Assembly (NCBI RefSeq): GCF_002288925.2
Contig: NW_022098023.1
Coordinates: 30,100,084 to 30,164,083 of the forward strand
Direction: 5' to 3'
Length of the DNA: 64,000 nt
DNA from: Delphinapterus leucas
Taxonomy: Eukaryota > Chordata > Mammalia > Artiodactyla > Monodontidae
Shown piece by piece: positions 49,593-61,190 of this stretch; position 1 is the stretch's first letter, and each line of letters starts with the position of its first letter. Made by a program: the position numbers and the translations under genes. Under the pieces are notes generated by a model that saw only the letters and a program-made list of their open reading frames with translations, did not search any database and had not been told where the DNA came from.

Positions 49593-50512
49593 TACTCTCT
49601 GACTCTTTGAATATTGTGCACTGCCTGCTTGATTGAATTTCTTTTCAGTTTTGGAAGCTGGTCTTCCCTCTTCTGAGGAACGATCTGTTGTCCGGTCCTT
49701 AACCCTTCCTGTTGGTGCCCTCCAAAGCCGTTAACCATTGTTTACTGATTTTATTTCAGTTTTCATATGGAATTTTGCTAAGGCCAGTTGTCATGAATAT
49801 AGCCTAGTGGTAGTAGGTAGTAGGCACGACCCCTCTATATTCATCCATAATTCTTTTATCTAATTCGAGGAAGGTTCCGTAGGCTGGATCTAGGAAACCA
49901 GATTTCTGCCTAGTTTCTAATAGTACTAGTAAAGCAATATGAAAGTGGGTGGTATTATATTTAGTTTCTTGACAGCCCTTTATGTTTTAACTTCCCCTAT
50001 TGATCCTAAATTCAAATGGTCAAATTTTTCTGTTAAAATATTAACTGACATTTGATAAATTTGCTTGTTCTATATTCTAAGTGTGTTAGTTATAGAAGTT
50101 GACTACTAACCCATAGCTAAAATGCCATTTGGGGTCTGGAAGTTAATTGGTGTTAACCCTTCTATTGGAAGTGAGGTTGAATATATATATTTGAAATTAT
50201 ATTGTTCATTTTAATAAGTGAAGTGTGAACGTGACTAAATTAAATCTGCCTTAATATATGAGAAAGTATAGGAGTTCTTTGAAATAAAGAGTATATAAAA
50301 ACAATCTTTAATTTCTCAACTGTTCTTACCTAAGTCCACCTTGTAGTTTAACAGAGTTTGTTATCTCTGTTTTGCTTGATCCACCACAATTATCTAGCAT
50401 TTGATTCTACCTTTAGAAATTATACTCTAAACTTCTACGAACCAGGTTAAAAAAATAATAGATATGTATTAATAATACCTCTAAGCAGTATATATTTATT
50501 AATGTTCTTGAC
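49593..50512 (+). other. TBC1D4 intron 1, no recognised feature
   Basis: AT-rich, with no supported exon, RNA gene or repeat. Confidence 0.5.
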
Positions 50513-50692
50513 CAGAGGGTCTCAGACTTTAACATGCATCACCAGTAGGGTTTGTTTTAATACTGATTGCTGGATCCCCACCCCAGAGTTTCTGATTCAC
50601 TTAGTCTGGGGTGAGGTCCAGAATTTGCATTTCTAACAATTCCCAGGTGATACTGATGCTGCTGGTCCAAGACCACACTTTGATAACCACTG
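50513..50692 (+). repeat. MER5A hAT element
   Basis: It begins CAGAGGGTCTCAGACTTTAAC and has 'ctggatccccaccccagagtttctgattca' and 'caggtgatactgatgctgctggtcc' in order. It ends TTTGATAACCACTG, as MER5A does (about 180 bp). Confidence 0.85.
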
Positions 50693-50700
50693 CTTTAGAC

Positions 50701-50901
50701 CAGGGGCTGGCAAACTATGCCCTTTAATTTTGTAAATACAGTTTTATTTGAAACACAACCCCACTCGTCTGTTTACTTATTATCTATGGCTGCTTTCATG
50801 CTGCAATGACAGTACTGAGTATTTTTGACAGAGACCCTATGGTCCCCAAGCCCCAAGTCTTTATTATCTGGTCTTTTATAGAAAATGATTGCTGACCCCT
50901 G
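50701..50901 (+). repeat. Second hAT-type DNA transposon fossil
   Basis: Starts CAGGGGCTGGCAAAC and ends TTGCTGACCCCTG, giving inverted ends. Flanking 8-bp CTTTAGAC and CTCTAGAC form a one-mismatch TSD of hAT length. The interior ('ttatctatggctgctttcatgctgcaatgacag') matches a common mammalian non-autonomous family whose name I do not assert. Confidence 0.75.
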
Positions 50902-50919
50902 CTCTAGACAATCCTGTTA

Positions 50920-51020
50920 AAAACAGGTGTTTCTTATCCCCATTTTATAGGTGAGAAAACTAAGTCAGTAATTTTCCTACAAAGGCACAAGCCAGCAAGT
51001 AACAGCAGATCTGGATTTCC
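50920..51020 (-). repeat. MIR, antisense
   Basis: 'cttatccccattttataggtgagaaaactaagtcag' followed by 'gcaagtaacagcagatctgg' is the antisense MIR core. Confidence 0.7.
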
Positions 51021-51049
51021 AAACCTCATGCACTTTGTAAAAGCCACTT

Positions 51050-52190
51050 TGTAAATTTTTGCTAATGGCTCCCAAACTTATCTCTATAGCTCAGCCCTCT
51101 CCTCTGAGCACCAGCTTCTTTCAGCATCTAAATGCTTTCTTGACATCTGCACTTGAATATGTAGTTGTTGATGCTTATAACCTAGGAATTATATTTGAGT
51201 CCTACTTTTCACTTCCCAGTTACAGTCCTTGAAGGAAGTCATCATGTTGATTCTGCCTCCAAAACTTAGTTTTTAATATGTCCATGTCTCTCCATGACCA
51301 CTGCCACCACCTGGGTCTAACTCCCATCATGTCTTTTTGGGACTATTAGACTCCTTTCAGCTATTCTCCCTGCTCTACTCTTGCTCTCCTATCAACCCCT
51401 TCTTCAGTGGAGCAGTAGGAGTCGTGCTTATAAAGCACAAACCAGAGCAGGTTCCCTTTGCTCTCCGAGTAATAACGCAGATTCCTTCTCATGTGACTCT
51501 GCTCGACTCTGCTCCCTTTGTCTCTCCAGTCTTCTTTCAGACTGCCCGTCTCCAGCACGCTCCCTATGTTTCAGCCATCCTTAACCAAGCCCAGCTCAGA
51601 TCAGTTCAAAGTCTTTGTGTGTGTGGTTCCCATTCCTTTCTAGATTAGTTTTTTTCCTCAGGTTTCAGTTCTTTGCTTAACTCACAAATGTCACTTCCTT
51701 AGATTGGCCTCCAGTGATCCTCTATCTAATAAAGTCGGTAAGTATCCCAATTTTTCACTTCTATTTCAGCCTTTTATTTATTTTCCTTTTGGCACCTACA
51801 CATTTAAAACTAATTTTTTTTTTTTTTTTTTTTTTTTTGCGGTACTTGGGCCTCTCACTGTCGTGGCCTCTCCCATTGCGAAGCACAGGCTCCGGACGCG
51901 CAGGCTCAGCGGCCACGGCTCACGGGCCCAGCCGCTCCGCGGCATGTGGGATCTTCCCGGACTGGGGCATGAACCCGCGTCCCCTGCATCGGCAGGTGGA
52001 CTCTCAACCACTGCACCACCAGGGAAGCCCTTAAAATTAATTTTTAAAGCACGTTTTGTGGGTACTGTCACCACCTCTAGAATGTAAGTTCTAAAGGGAG
52101 AGCAATCTTGTCTGTTCACAGTTGTATGCCCAGACCTAGTTCTATAGTAAAGGTCCATTCCAACAAATTGAGTGAGTAGGAATTGGTCAC
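51050..52190 (+). repeat. Ancient L2 LINE 3' half, sense, split by CHR-2
   Basis: It reads through L2 blocks in order: 'tggctcccaaacttatctctatagctc', 'gactattagactcctttcagctattctccctgc', 'gtgactctgctcgactctgctcc', 'cacaaatgtcacttccttag', then after the SINE 'cacctctagaatgtaagttc' and 'caaattgagtgagtagg'. No frame is intact. The SINE at 51819 splits it. Confidence 0.7.
51819..52030 (-). repeat. CHR-2 type SINE, antisense
   Basis: A long poly-T (to 51838) precedes GCGGTACTTGGGCCTCTCAC, the 'ctccggacgcgcaggctcagcgg' block and a head ending CCACCAGGGAAGCCC. A 15-bp TSD, TTAAAACTAATTTTT/TTAAAATTAATTTTT, has one mismatch. Confidence 0.93.
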
Positions 52191-54474
52191 TGCCCTCGAG
52201 GAATTTAAATCCACTGGTGAGAACTTCGTCTATTGGCAACGATATGCATATGCTCTCATACTTGTTTGTTGCCTTTCATTAATTTTAATAAGTGTTTATT
52301 GTATTGGTTGCACAGCATTTTTTGTTTGAATGTTTATAATTGTAGAGACATCATACTGCTTACAATATTAAACGGGGTTATAAAGCAGACTTTTCTTTAA
52401 TAAGTAAATTGTGTAGTTTATGAAAAAAATTTTGTAGACTAATTTGAGATGGACTTTTCCCTCCCCTATCAAAACACAGGAAGTTTAGTAAAGCTGCCAA
52501 CGTAAGAATAGGTGTTTCCACGGCCTTTTCTTTGAATAATGTGAATCAAGTATTCACGCATCTGGAAGATGATCAGCAAGAGTGGCGTTGTAAATACATC
52601 CTTGCAAGAATTGGATATTTTTTAGTTTCAGTTCAGTTGTTATTTAGGCTTCTCTGTGGAAATACAATCTCATTTGGAAGGCTGTTTAGTTTCAAAATAC
52701 TTCAAATGGCTTCTGTAAGTTTTTACGCCCAAATCTACAATGGACCATTTTCTTAGGCACTGATTTTTAAACCTTATTGGAAGTGCCTAAGAGGTATCTC
52801 AAAAATTTTTTTAAAATCAAAAAGGGAAATGAATAAATGGAGAAGAGATCCACCAGGGTGAGACCAGGGATGGGAAAGAAAAAAAGTATGGCCAGTGTTC
52901 ACGGTGAACTGTTGACCAATATTAAGATGTACGGTTCGTATTCTGGATTTTTTTGTTTGCTTAAACAGCATGACCTTGTGACAGAGTATACATATTTTTA
53001 CTTCCCTTGTGTTCTTTTTATCTAATATTTATAATTAGAGCAGTTGATAGGTTGGATTATAGTTTTCAGTGGCCAGTGGGACGTGTACCAAGATACACAT
53101 AAGGGTAATATTCATGCTCGACAGTAACCCCATGGGTTGGGGTTCGACTTTAAAGAATAAACAACACAAGGAAAGATAACCTTATTTTTCCAGGAAAAAG
53201 TAAAAAGTGCCACAGTCATTTACATTTATAAATACAGGCCCTCTGTCTCTTCTCGTCCTCAAAAAGGGCATTTCCTCCCCATTCCCTCATTGCCTTCAGG
53301 CATAACTTGTCCATCCATGAGCATCTCCACATTTTCTTCAACGTGTGGTCCCTTGCATGGTGTAGGAGACCCTTTTGCTCCGTTGATAGAGCAGTGTGTT
53401 TACTAAATGAGCATCTCTGGTTCATCATCTCCCTTTTTTTAATGATGGAAATGATCTTTGAAAACCAGCTTTCCATTAGTAAGCTCAGCTTGAAGACATA
53501 AATATTGCTGATGGTGCATTTTTTAAGACCAAACATATAGCTGCTTATTAAGGCAAAAGGCAAACATATAAATAGTTTAATAGCAGGTTTGCCTATTTAG
53601 CAGGTTGTTTTCTTTTACTCCCGGAATGGAAGATAAACTTGCAAGTCACTCTGTAGAAGGACAGGCTATAATATACATACTGAGCGTGAAAGTTGATGTC
53701 TGTCAGCAGTGGATTTACTTTATCCCGTTCACATTACCCCTGTTTACTTAGGAACCAGGCAGGTTAATAGCTTTTGTGTGAACGTGATTGTACCAATTAG
53801 TAGTTTCTCTGGAGACGTTGTTTGCTGTGATTAGGCTATGATGTTTCTGCTGAGAGTGGAGTTAATTCTGGACATTGACAGTGGGAACCGGCATGTATGT
53901 CCCGTAATTTTTTCTTAGCTGTTTACATTTTCCAGATGATTTATTTTTAAAAGTCATGCTGTCACCATGAAAGAAAATTACAACAAATGGTCTGCAGATA
54001 CTCAGATCTCTATAAATCAAGTGGAGACTTTGATTGGTTTATTAAAATTGTTGATTTAAAAAAATGTTTCAATTGCCTCAGTATCTGATACTACAAAGGG
54101 CTTTGTATATGTTTTCAGTTTTTGGTTCTTACTCTTAACGAACAAAGTGTTTGTCTAATGCAGATAGGCTAAATGAGGATGAAAATCCCATCCTTTACTC
54201 AAATCATTCTCTATTTTGGACATGTTCACATATTAATCTATCTCAAAAGAAGTGACTGTCTCCTGCTGGAGTTTTCATTTGCTGGTTGGTAGCTTTGCAA
54301 AGAAGAAAAGACTATTGACTCTGCAGGTGTGACCATGTGGAACAGAGACAGCAGACCTTCAACTAGAGAAGTCAGACTGGACACAGGAAATTGAAGCTCT
54401 GGACCATACTCTTCCATAATTAAACATGTGACACAAATGCTCTGTTAATCTGGGTCACGGTTTTACAATTTGTT
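52191..54474 (+). other. TBC1D4 intron 1, no recognised feature
   Basis: Mostly unique-looking DNA with little young repeat. No exon recognised; the minus-strand frame 53216-53563 matches nothing known. Confidence 0.5.
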
Positions 54475-54660
54475 CCTTTGTTCATTACCTCATTTGTTCA
54501 TTCACTCATTCTTTCAACCATCTATTCATTTGTTCACTTATCAGGGGAACTGAATGCTTCCTGTGTGCCTGGCACTCCATTGGAGACTGATATGTATAAA
54601 ACAAAAACATTCCCTGCTTCATGTACCTTAGAGTTTTGTGGAGGAGTGAGGCAAAAGTGA
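54475..54660 (-). repeat. L2 3' end, antisense
   Basis: Repeated 'ttcattcactcattctttcaacc', then 'cctgtgtgcctggcactcc' and 'ccctgcttcatgtaccttagag', reads as the antisense L2 terminus. Confidence 0.6.
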
Positions 54661-54667
54661 GTAAAAA

Positions 54668-54900
54668 GAATAGCATATTGTAGTAGTTGAGTGCCTGGGC
54701 TCTGAAGTGTAATCACTGTGACTCAAAGCTCTACCGCTGTGGGCTCCATGCCCTGGGGAAGCTCCTGCATCTCTTTGTACCTTGGTCTCCTCATCTGTAA
54801 TATGGGGATGGTAGCATTGTTATGAAGGTTAAGTGAGTCCATTTATATAAGGCATTTAGAACGCTGCCATCTCAAAGTATTAGGGAAATGTTAGCTACAT
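54668..54900 (+). repeat. MIR, sense, nearly complete
   Basis: 'gtagtagttgagtgcctgggctctgaagtg', 'cttggtctcctcatctgtaatatgggg' and 'ttaagtgagtccatttatataaggcatttagaac' follow the MIR consensus almost end to end. Confidence 0.8.
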
Positions 54901-55815
54901 GTCCACAAGTGTCCAATTTCAAAGATGATAGGGGCTGTGAGGGAAAAGAACATGGTGCTATGAGAGAATAAAAGGAGGAAACTTTTGATTGGGCTGTGTA
55001 GTAGATTCTTCAGCTCTCTTTTACTAATAAAACCTTAAAATTTTCTTCATTTATCTCTCCCTCTGCCACTCAGCCCATATGCTACAAAAGGCTGGCCCCA
55101 TCCCCAGCTTGAAAGTGGGAAATGCCATTGATTTCTCCAGGATTCCTGCAGCAAGCCAGTTTTATAAGTTTGTACCTGGAGACCCAGTAGTCCCAGGGAA
55201 TGTATCCGTTTTTGCCAGTGCAAGATGAGAGAAATTTTCTTGGGGCTCCTGAGAAAGGAGCCTTGGTTGTTGTTTCCTCCTTGGTTGTTGTGTGTAGATT
55301 TAAAGCCTGGAACTGTTATTGTTATTTCACTGCCAGAGTGATGATGAAACAGAGGAGGGCACTCTGGAGAAAAACTAAACTCTGATAGGAACAGTCCAGA
55401 TTACCACCTACATGCAGACGTTTACAGTTTACGTGAGTTGAGTTGTGTTTTCTGCTACTCATAGTGAAGAGTAAGAGATGAGTCAAGGGAGGCTTACTGG
55501 GGAGATGACAATTAAGGATGGTGCCCGTTTGCTGACTTTTTTTTTTTTTCATAATGGGTGGGTTTGTTACCATTTACAGATAAGAGGAAGGCAAGTTGGA
55601 GGAGTGGGGGAGAAATAGGTTTTAGGGCAAAAATCTCATTTGTAAAATGAGAAGGCTGGATGTTAGCAGTGATTTCTTTTTCTGACCGAATATTCCTAAG
55701 AGAGATTACACCCTTCCATCAGAAATTATGATTTTTACACCCCTGGCAACCATTTTCACCAACACTGGGGCTAATGAAATCAGTCTCAGCAGCGGGTGGG
55801 GAGGGTGATCTGAGG
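54901..55815 (+). other. TBC1D4 intron 1, no recognised feature
   Basis: No repeat or exon recognised. A T-rich run lies at 55537-55550. Confidence 0.5.
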
Positions 55816-56015
55816 GTGTTTTTCAACCCAGTTGCACATAAGAACCTGTGGGGAGTTTCAGAAAGTATACAATCTACTAGATCCTTGGGCCCCTCCCCAG
55901 ATACCTTGCGTCAGAATCTCTAGGGTAGGACCTGGAAATCTATTTAAAAACTGGAAGCTGGGATGCAGCCAGCTTGGCACTTATATGCAGTTTAGATTTG
56001 GGGAACCACTGCATT
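55816..56015 (+). repeat. MER5A-like hAT element
   Basis: 'ttcaacccagttgcacataagaacc', 'gggcccctccccagatacc', 'cagaatctctagggtaggacctgg' and the end 'ggggaaccactgc' follow the MER5A pattern. Confidence 0.7.
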
Positions 56016-56707
56016 AAGGAATGTAAGGCCCCTTCCTGTATAGGTTTTTTTGTTTTTTTAACATCTTTATTGGAGTATAATTGCTTTACAATGGTGTGTT
56101 ACTTTCTGCTGTATAACAGAGTGAATCAGCTATACGTATACATATATCCACATATCCTCTCCCTCTTTCATCTGCCTCCCACCCTCCCTATCCCACCCCT
56201 CCAGGTGGTCACAAAGCACGGAGTCGATCTCCCTGTGCTCTGCGGCTGCTTCCCACTAGCTACCTATTTTACATTTGGTAGTGTATATATGTCCGTGCCA
56301 CTCTCTCACTTCGTCCCAGCTTACCCTTCCCCCTCCCCATGACCTCAAGTCCATTCTCTACGTCTGTGTCTTTATTCCTGTCCTGCCCCTAGGTTCATCA
56401 GAACCAGTTTTCTGTTTTGTTTTGTTTTCTTTTAGATTCCATATATATATGTGTTAGCATAAGGTATTCGTTTTTCTCTTTCTGACTTACTTCACTCTGT
56501 ATGACAGACTCTAGGTCCATCCACCTCACTACAAATAACTCAATTTCGTTTCTTTTTATGGCTGAGTAATATTCCATTGTATATATGTGCTGCATCTTCT
56601 TTATCCATTCATCTGTCGATAGACACTTAGGTTGCTTCCATGTCCTGGCTACTGTAAATCGTGCTGCAATGAACATTGTGGTACATGACCCTTTTTGAAT
56701 TATGGTT

Positions 56708-57245
56708 NNNNNNNNNNNNNNNNNNNNNNNNNNNNNNNNNNNNNNNNNNNNNNNNNNNNNNNNNNNNNNNNNNNNNNNNNNNNNNNNNNNNNNNNNNNNN
56801 NNNNNNNNNNNNNNNNNNNNNNNNNNNNNNNNNNNNNNNNNNNNNNNNNNNNNNNNNNNNNNNNNNNNNNNNNNNNNNNNNNNNNNNNNNNNNNNNNNNN
56901 NNNNNNNNNNNNNNNNNNNNNNNNNNNNNNNNNNNNNNNNNNNNNNNNNNNNNNNNNNNNNNNNNNNNNNNNNNNNNNNNNNNNNNNNNNNNNNNNNNNN
57001 NNNNNNNNNNNNNNNNNNNNNNNNNNNNNNNNNNNNNNNNNNNNNNNNNNNNNNNNNNNNNNNNNNNNNNNNNNNNNNNNNNNNNNNNNNNNNNNNNNNN
57101 NNNNNNNNNNNNNNNNNNNNNNNNNNNNNNNNNNNNNNNNNNNNNNNNNNNNNNNNNNNNNNNNNNNNNNNNNNNNNNNNNNNNNNNNNNNNNNNNNNNN
57201 NNNNNNNNNNNNNNNNNNNNNNNNNNNNNNNNNNNNNNNNNNNNN
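56708..57245. other. Assembly gap (538 N)
   Basis: A run of N inside L1 C, directly next to the poly-T end of a CHR-2 SINE. Frames reported across it are meaningless. From L1 structure only about 200 bases of L1 plus the SINE tail would be expected, so the gap size may be only an estimate. Confidence 0.99.
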
Positions 57246-57444
57246 TTTTTTTGCAGTACGCAGGCCTCTCACTGTTGTCGCCTCTCCCGTTGCAGAGCAC
57301 AGGCTCCGGATGCGCAGGCTCAGCGGCCATGGCTCACGGGCCCAGCTGCTCTGCGGCATGTAGGATCTTCCCGGACCGGGGCACGAACCCGTGTCCCCTG
57401 CATCGGCAGGCAGACTCTCAACCACTGCGCCACCAGGGAAGCCC
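57246..57444 (-). repeat. CHR-2 type SINE, antisense, at gap edge
   Basis: TTTTTTTTGCAGTACGCAGGCC, then the 'ctccggatgcgcaggctcagcgg' block and a head ending CCACCAGGGAAGCCC. Inserted in the 3' part of L1 C; the left TSD is hidden in the gap. Confidence 0.92.
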
Positions 57445-57599
57445 CATGTTTGTAGACTTTTTGATGATGGTCATTCTGACCGGTGTGAGGTGATACCTCA
57501 TTATAGTTTTGATTTGCATTTCTCTAGTGATTAGTGATGTTGAGCATCCTTTCTTGTGTTTGTTGCCAATCTGTATATCTTCTGGGGAGAGATGTCTAT

Positions 57600-58631
57600 T
57601 TAGGTCTTCTGTCCATTTTTGGATTGGGTTGTTTGTTTTTTTTTGATATTGAGCTGCATGAGCTGCTTGTATATTTTGGAGATTAATCTTTTGTCACTTG
57701 CTTCATTTGCAAATGTTTTCTCCCATTCTGAGGGTTGTCTTTTGGTCTTGATTATGGTTTCCTTTGCTGTGCAAAAGCTATGAAGTTTCATTAGGTCCCA
57801 TTTGTTTATTTTTGTTTTTATTTCCATTACTCTAGGAGGTGGGTCTAAAAGGGTCTTGCTGTGATTTATGTCGTAGAGTGCTCTGCCTATGTTTTCCTCT
57901 AAGAGTTTGATAGTGTCTGGCCTTACATTTAGGTCTTTAATCCATTTTGAGTTTATTCTTGTGTATGGCATTAGGGAGTGTTCTAGTTTCATTCTTTTAC
58001 ATGTAGCTGTCCAGTTTTCCCAGCACCACTTATTGAAGAGGATGTCTTTTCTCCATTGTATATTCTTGCCTCCTTTATCAAAAATAAGGTGACCATATGT
58101 GTGTGGGTTTATCTCTGGGCTTTCTATCCTGTTCCATTGATCTATCTCTCTGTTTTTGTGCCAGTACCATACTGTCTTGATTACTGTAGCTTTGTAGTAT
58201 AGTTTGAAGTCTGGGAGCCTGATTCCTTCAGCTCCGTTTTTCTGTCTCAGGATTGCTTTGGCTATTAGGGGTCTTTTGTGTTTCCATACAAATTGTGAAA
58301 TTTTTTGTTCTAGTTCTGTGAAAAATGCCATTGGTAGTTTGATAGGGATTGCATTGAATCTGTAGATTGCTTTGGGTAGTATAGTCATTTTCACAATGTT
58401 GATTCTTCCAATCCAAGAACATGGTATATCTCTCCATCTGTATATGTCACCTTTAATTTCTTTCATCAGTGTCTTATAGTTTTCTGCATACAGGTCTTTT
58501 GTCTCCCTAGGTGGGTTTATTCCTAGGTATTTTATTCTTTTTGTTGCAATGATAAATGGGAGTGTTCCCTTAATTTCTTTTTTCAGATGTTTCATCATTC
58601 GTGTATAGGAATGCAAGAGATTACTGTGCAT
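57600..58631 (-). pseudogene. L1 C ORF2 C-terminal part (open 343 codons)
   Basis: The longest open L1 frame in the window. It covers the region after the reverse transcriptase core: '[20 protein letters not shown]' at about residues 55-74 (thumb/Z region), '[20 protein letters not shown]', and the C-terminal segment to 'NGQKT'. It is cut off upstream by a frame change near 58,630, beyond which the catalytic block [12 protein letters not shown] is read in a different frame. The cysteine-rich end would lie in the gap region. Confidence 0.85.
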
Positions 58632-59130
58632 TAATTTTGTATTCTGCTACTTTGCCAAATTCATTGATTAGCTCTAGTAGTTTTCTGGTAGCATCTGTAG
58701 GATTCTCTATGTATAGTGTCGTGTCATCTGCAAACAGTGACAGTTTTACTTCTTTTCTGATTTGGATTCCTTTTATTTCTTTTTCTTTTCTGATTGCTTG
58801 GCTAAAACTTCCAAAACTATGTTGAATAATAGTGGTGAGAGTGGGCAACCTTGTTTTGTTCCTGATCTTAGTGGAAATGGTTTCAGTTTTTCACCATTGA
58901 GAATGATGTTGGCTGTGGGTTTGTCATATATGGCCTTTATTTTGTTGAGGTAAGTTCCCTCTATGCCTACTTTCTGGCAGGTTTTTATCATAAATCAGTG
59001 TTGAATTTTGCTGAAAGGTTTTTCTGCATCTATTGAGATGATTATATGCTTTTTCTCCTTCAATTTGTTAATATGGTGTATAACATTCATTGATTTGCAT
59101 ATATTGAATAATCCTTGATTACTGGGATAA

Positions 59131-59598
59131 CAAGGGCAACCAAAGGCAACGGCTATCACTGTCATGGGAAATCAGTGTCCACATAACCAGGGCAACGAGA
59201 GCATCAATGGCTATCGCTCTCACTGGAAGTCAGGGTCCACATATAAGATTTTAAGTGACTTTATTTTGAGAAATGCTACCAGTGTAATTGGATATCAGTC
59301 AAATTAAACTATTTCTCAGAAATCCAGATTATGAACACCTAAGTGATCTATACTGATTTTTAAGTATATTTTGATATGACAACAAAAGTAAATTACAAAA
59401 GTAAAGAGAAAAGGTAAATTCCAGGGATAGAATGTGATTTAGTAATGGAAAGAATATGTTTTAGAGCCTCAAAGACCTGAGTTGAATCCTCTTTCACCAA
59501 AATCACATATATATTGACCTTCCTCTCCACCTCTTTGGAGCAGTTTCTCAGAGCTATCTGAAATGCTGTTTCCTGTGCTATAGTCCTCACCTTTAAAA
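59131..59598 (+). other. Foreign insert in L1 C, possible LTR fragment
   Basis: L1 text stops after CTGGGATAA and resumes, with nothing lost, at ACCCCACTTGATC. Between them lie ~465 bp that are not L1. The first 113 bp are an imperfect tandem pair (59131-59185 and 59187-59243). The last ~80 bp ('ctttggagcagtttctcagagctatctgaaatgctg') recall the downstream part of a retroviral LTR, but no TG...CA ends are clear. Confidence 0.45.
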
Positions 59599-61031
59599 CC
59601 CCACTTGATCATGGTGTATGATCCTTTTAATGTGCTGTTGGATTCTGTTTGCTACTATTTTGTTGAGGATTTTTGCATCTGTGTTCATCAGTGACACTGG
59701 CCTGTAGTTTTCTTTCTTTGTGACATCTTTGTCTGGTTTTGGTATCAGGGTGTTGGTGGCCTCATAGAATGAGTTTGTGAGTGTTCCTCCCTCTGCTGTA
59801 TTTTGGAAGAGTTTGAGAAGGATAGGTGTTAGCTCTTCTCTAAATGTTTGATATAATTCGCCTGTGAAGCCATCTGGTCCTGGACTTTTGTTTGTTGGAA
59901 GATTTTTAATCACAGTCTCAATTTCAGTGCCTGTGATTGGTCTGCTTATATTTTCTATTTCTTCCTGGTTCAGTCTCGGAAGGTTGTGCCCTTCTAAGAA
60001 TTTGTCCATTTCTTCCAGGTTGTCCATTTTATTGGCATATAGTTGCTTGTAGTAATCTCTTGTGATCCTTTGTATTTCTGCAGTGTCAATTGTTACTTCT
60101 CCTTTTTCATTTCTAATTCTATTGATTTGAGTTTTCTTCCTTTTTTTCCTTAATGAGTCTGGCTAATGGTTTATCAACTTTATCTTCTCAAAGAACCAGC
60201 TTTTAGTTTTATTGATCTTTGCTATCATTTCCTTCATTTCTTTTTCATTTATTTCTGATCTGATCTTTATGATTTCTTTCCTTCTGCTAACTTTGGGGTT
60301 TTTTTGTTCTTGTTTCTCTAATTGCTTTAGGTGTAAGGTTAGGTTGTTTATTTGAGAGGGTTCTTGTTTCTTGAGGTAGAATTGTGTTGCTATAAACTTC
60401 CCTCTTAGAACTGCTTTTGCTGCATCCCATAGGTTTTGGGTCGTCATGTTCTCATTGTCATTTGTTTCTAGGTATTTTTTGATTTCCTCTTTGATTTCTT
60501 CAGTGATATCTTGGTTATTAAGTACTGTATTGTTTAGCTTCCATGTGTTTGTAGTTTTTACAGATTTTTTTCCTGTAATTGATATCTAGTCTCATAGCGT
60601 TGTGGTCAGAAAAGATACTTGATATGATTTCAATTTTCTTAAATTTACCAAGGCTTGATTTGAGACCCAAGATATGATCTATCCTGGAGAATGTTCCATG
60701 AGCACTTGAGAAGCAAGTGTATTCTGTTGTTTTTGGAAGGAATGTCCTATAAATATCAATTAAGTCCATCTTGTTTAATGTATCATTTAAAGCTTGTGTT
60801 TCCTTATTTATTTTCATTTTGGATGATCTGTCCATTGGTGAAAGTGGGGTGTTAAAGTCCCCCACTTTGATTGTGTTACTGTCGATTTCCCATTTTATGG
60901 CTGTTAGTATTTGCCTTATGTATTGAGGTGCTCCTATGTTGGGTGCATAAATATTTACAATTGCTATATCTTCTTCTTAGATTGATCCCTTGATCATTAT
61001 GTAGTGTCCTTCTTTGTCTCTTGTAATAGCC

Positions 61032-61190
61032 TTTTTAAAAAAATTTTTATTTATTTTTTATACAGCAGGTTCTTTTTAGTTATCTGTTTTATACATATCA
61101 GTGTATATATGTCAATCCCAAACTCCCAATTCACCCCACCCCCACAATGCCTACACCCTCCCGCTTTCTCCCCTGGTGTCCATACGTTTT
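61032..61190 (-). mobile_element. Short 5'-truncated L1 insertion inside L1 C
   Basis: The block 'tttttatacagcaggttctttttagttatctg' to 'caattcaccccacccccac' is the antisense L1 3' UTR, of the same type as the 3' end of L1 B (compare 32,085-32,180). It splits the endonuclease text of L1 C; TGTAATA appears on both sides as a possible TSD. Confidence 0.75.

Noticed and set aside
56398..57493. Long frames of 220-310 codons crossing the N run
   Set aside because: They consist mostly of unknown bases and join unrelated L1 and SINE pieces.
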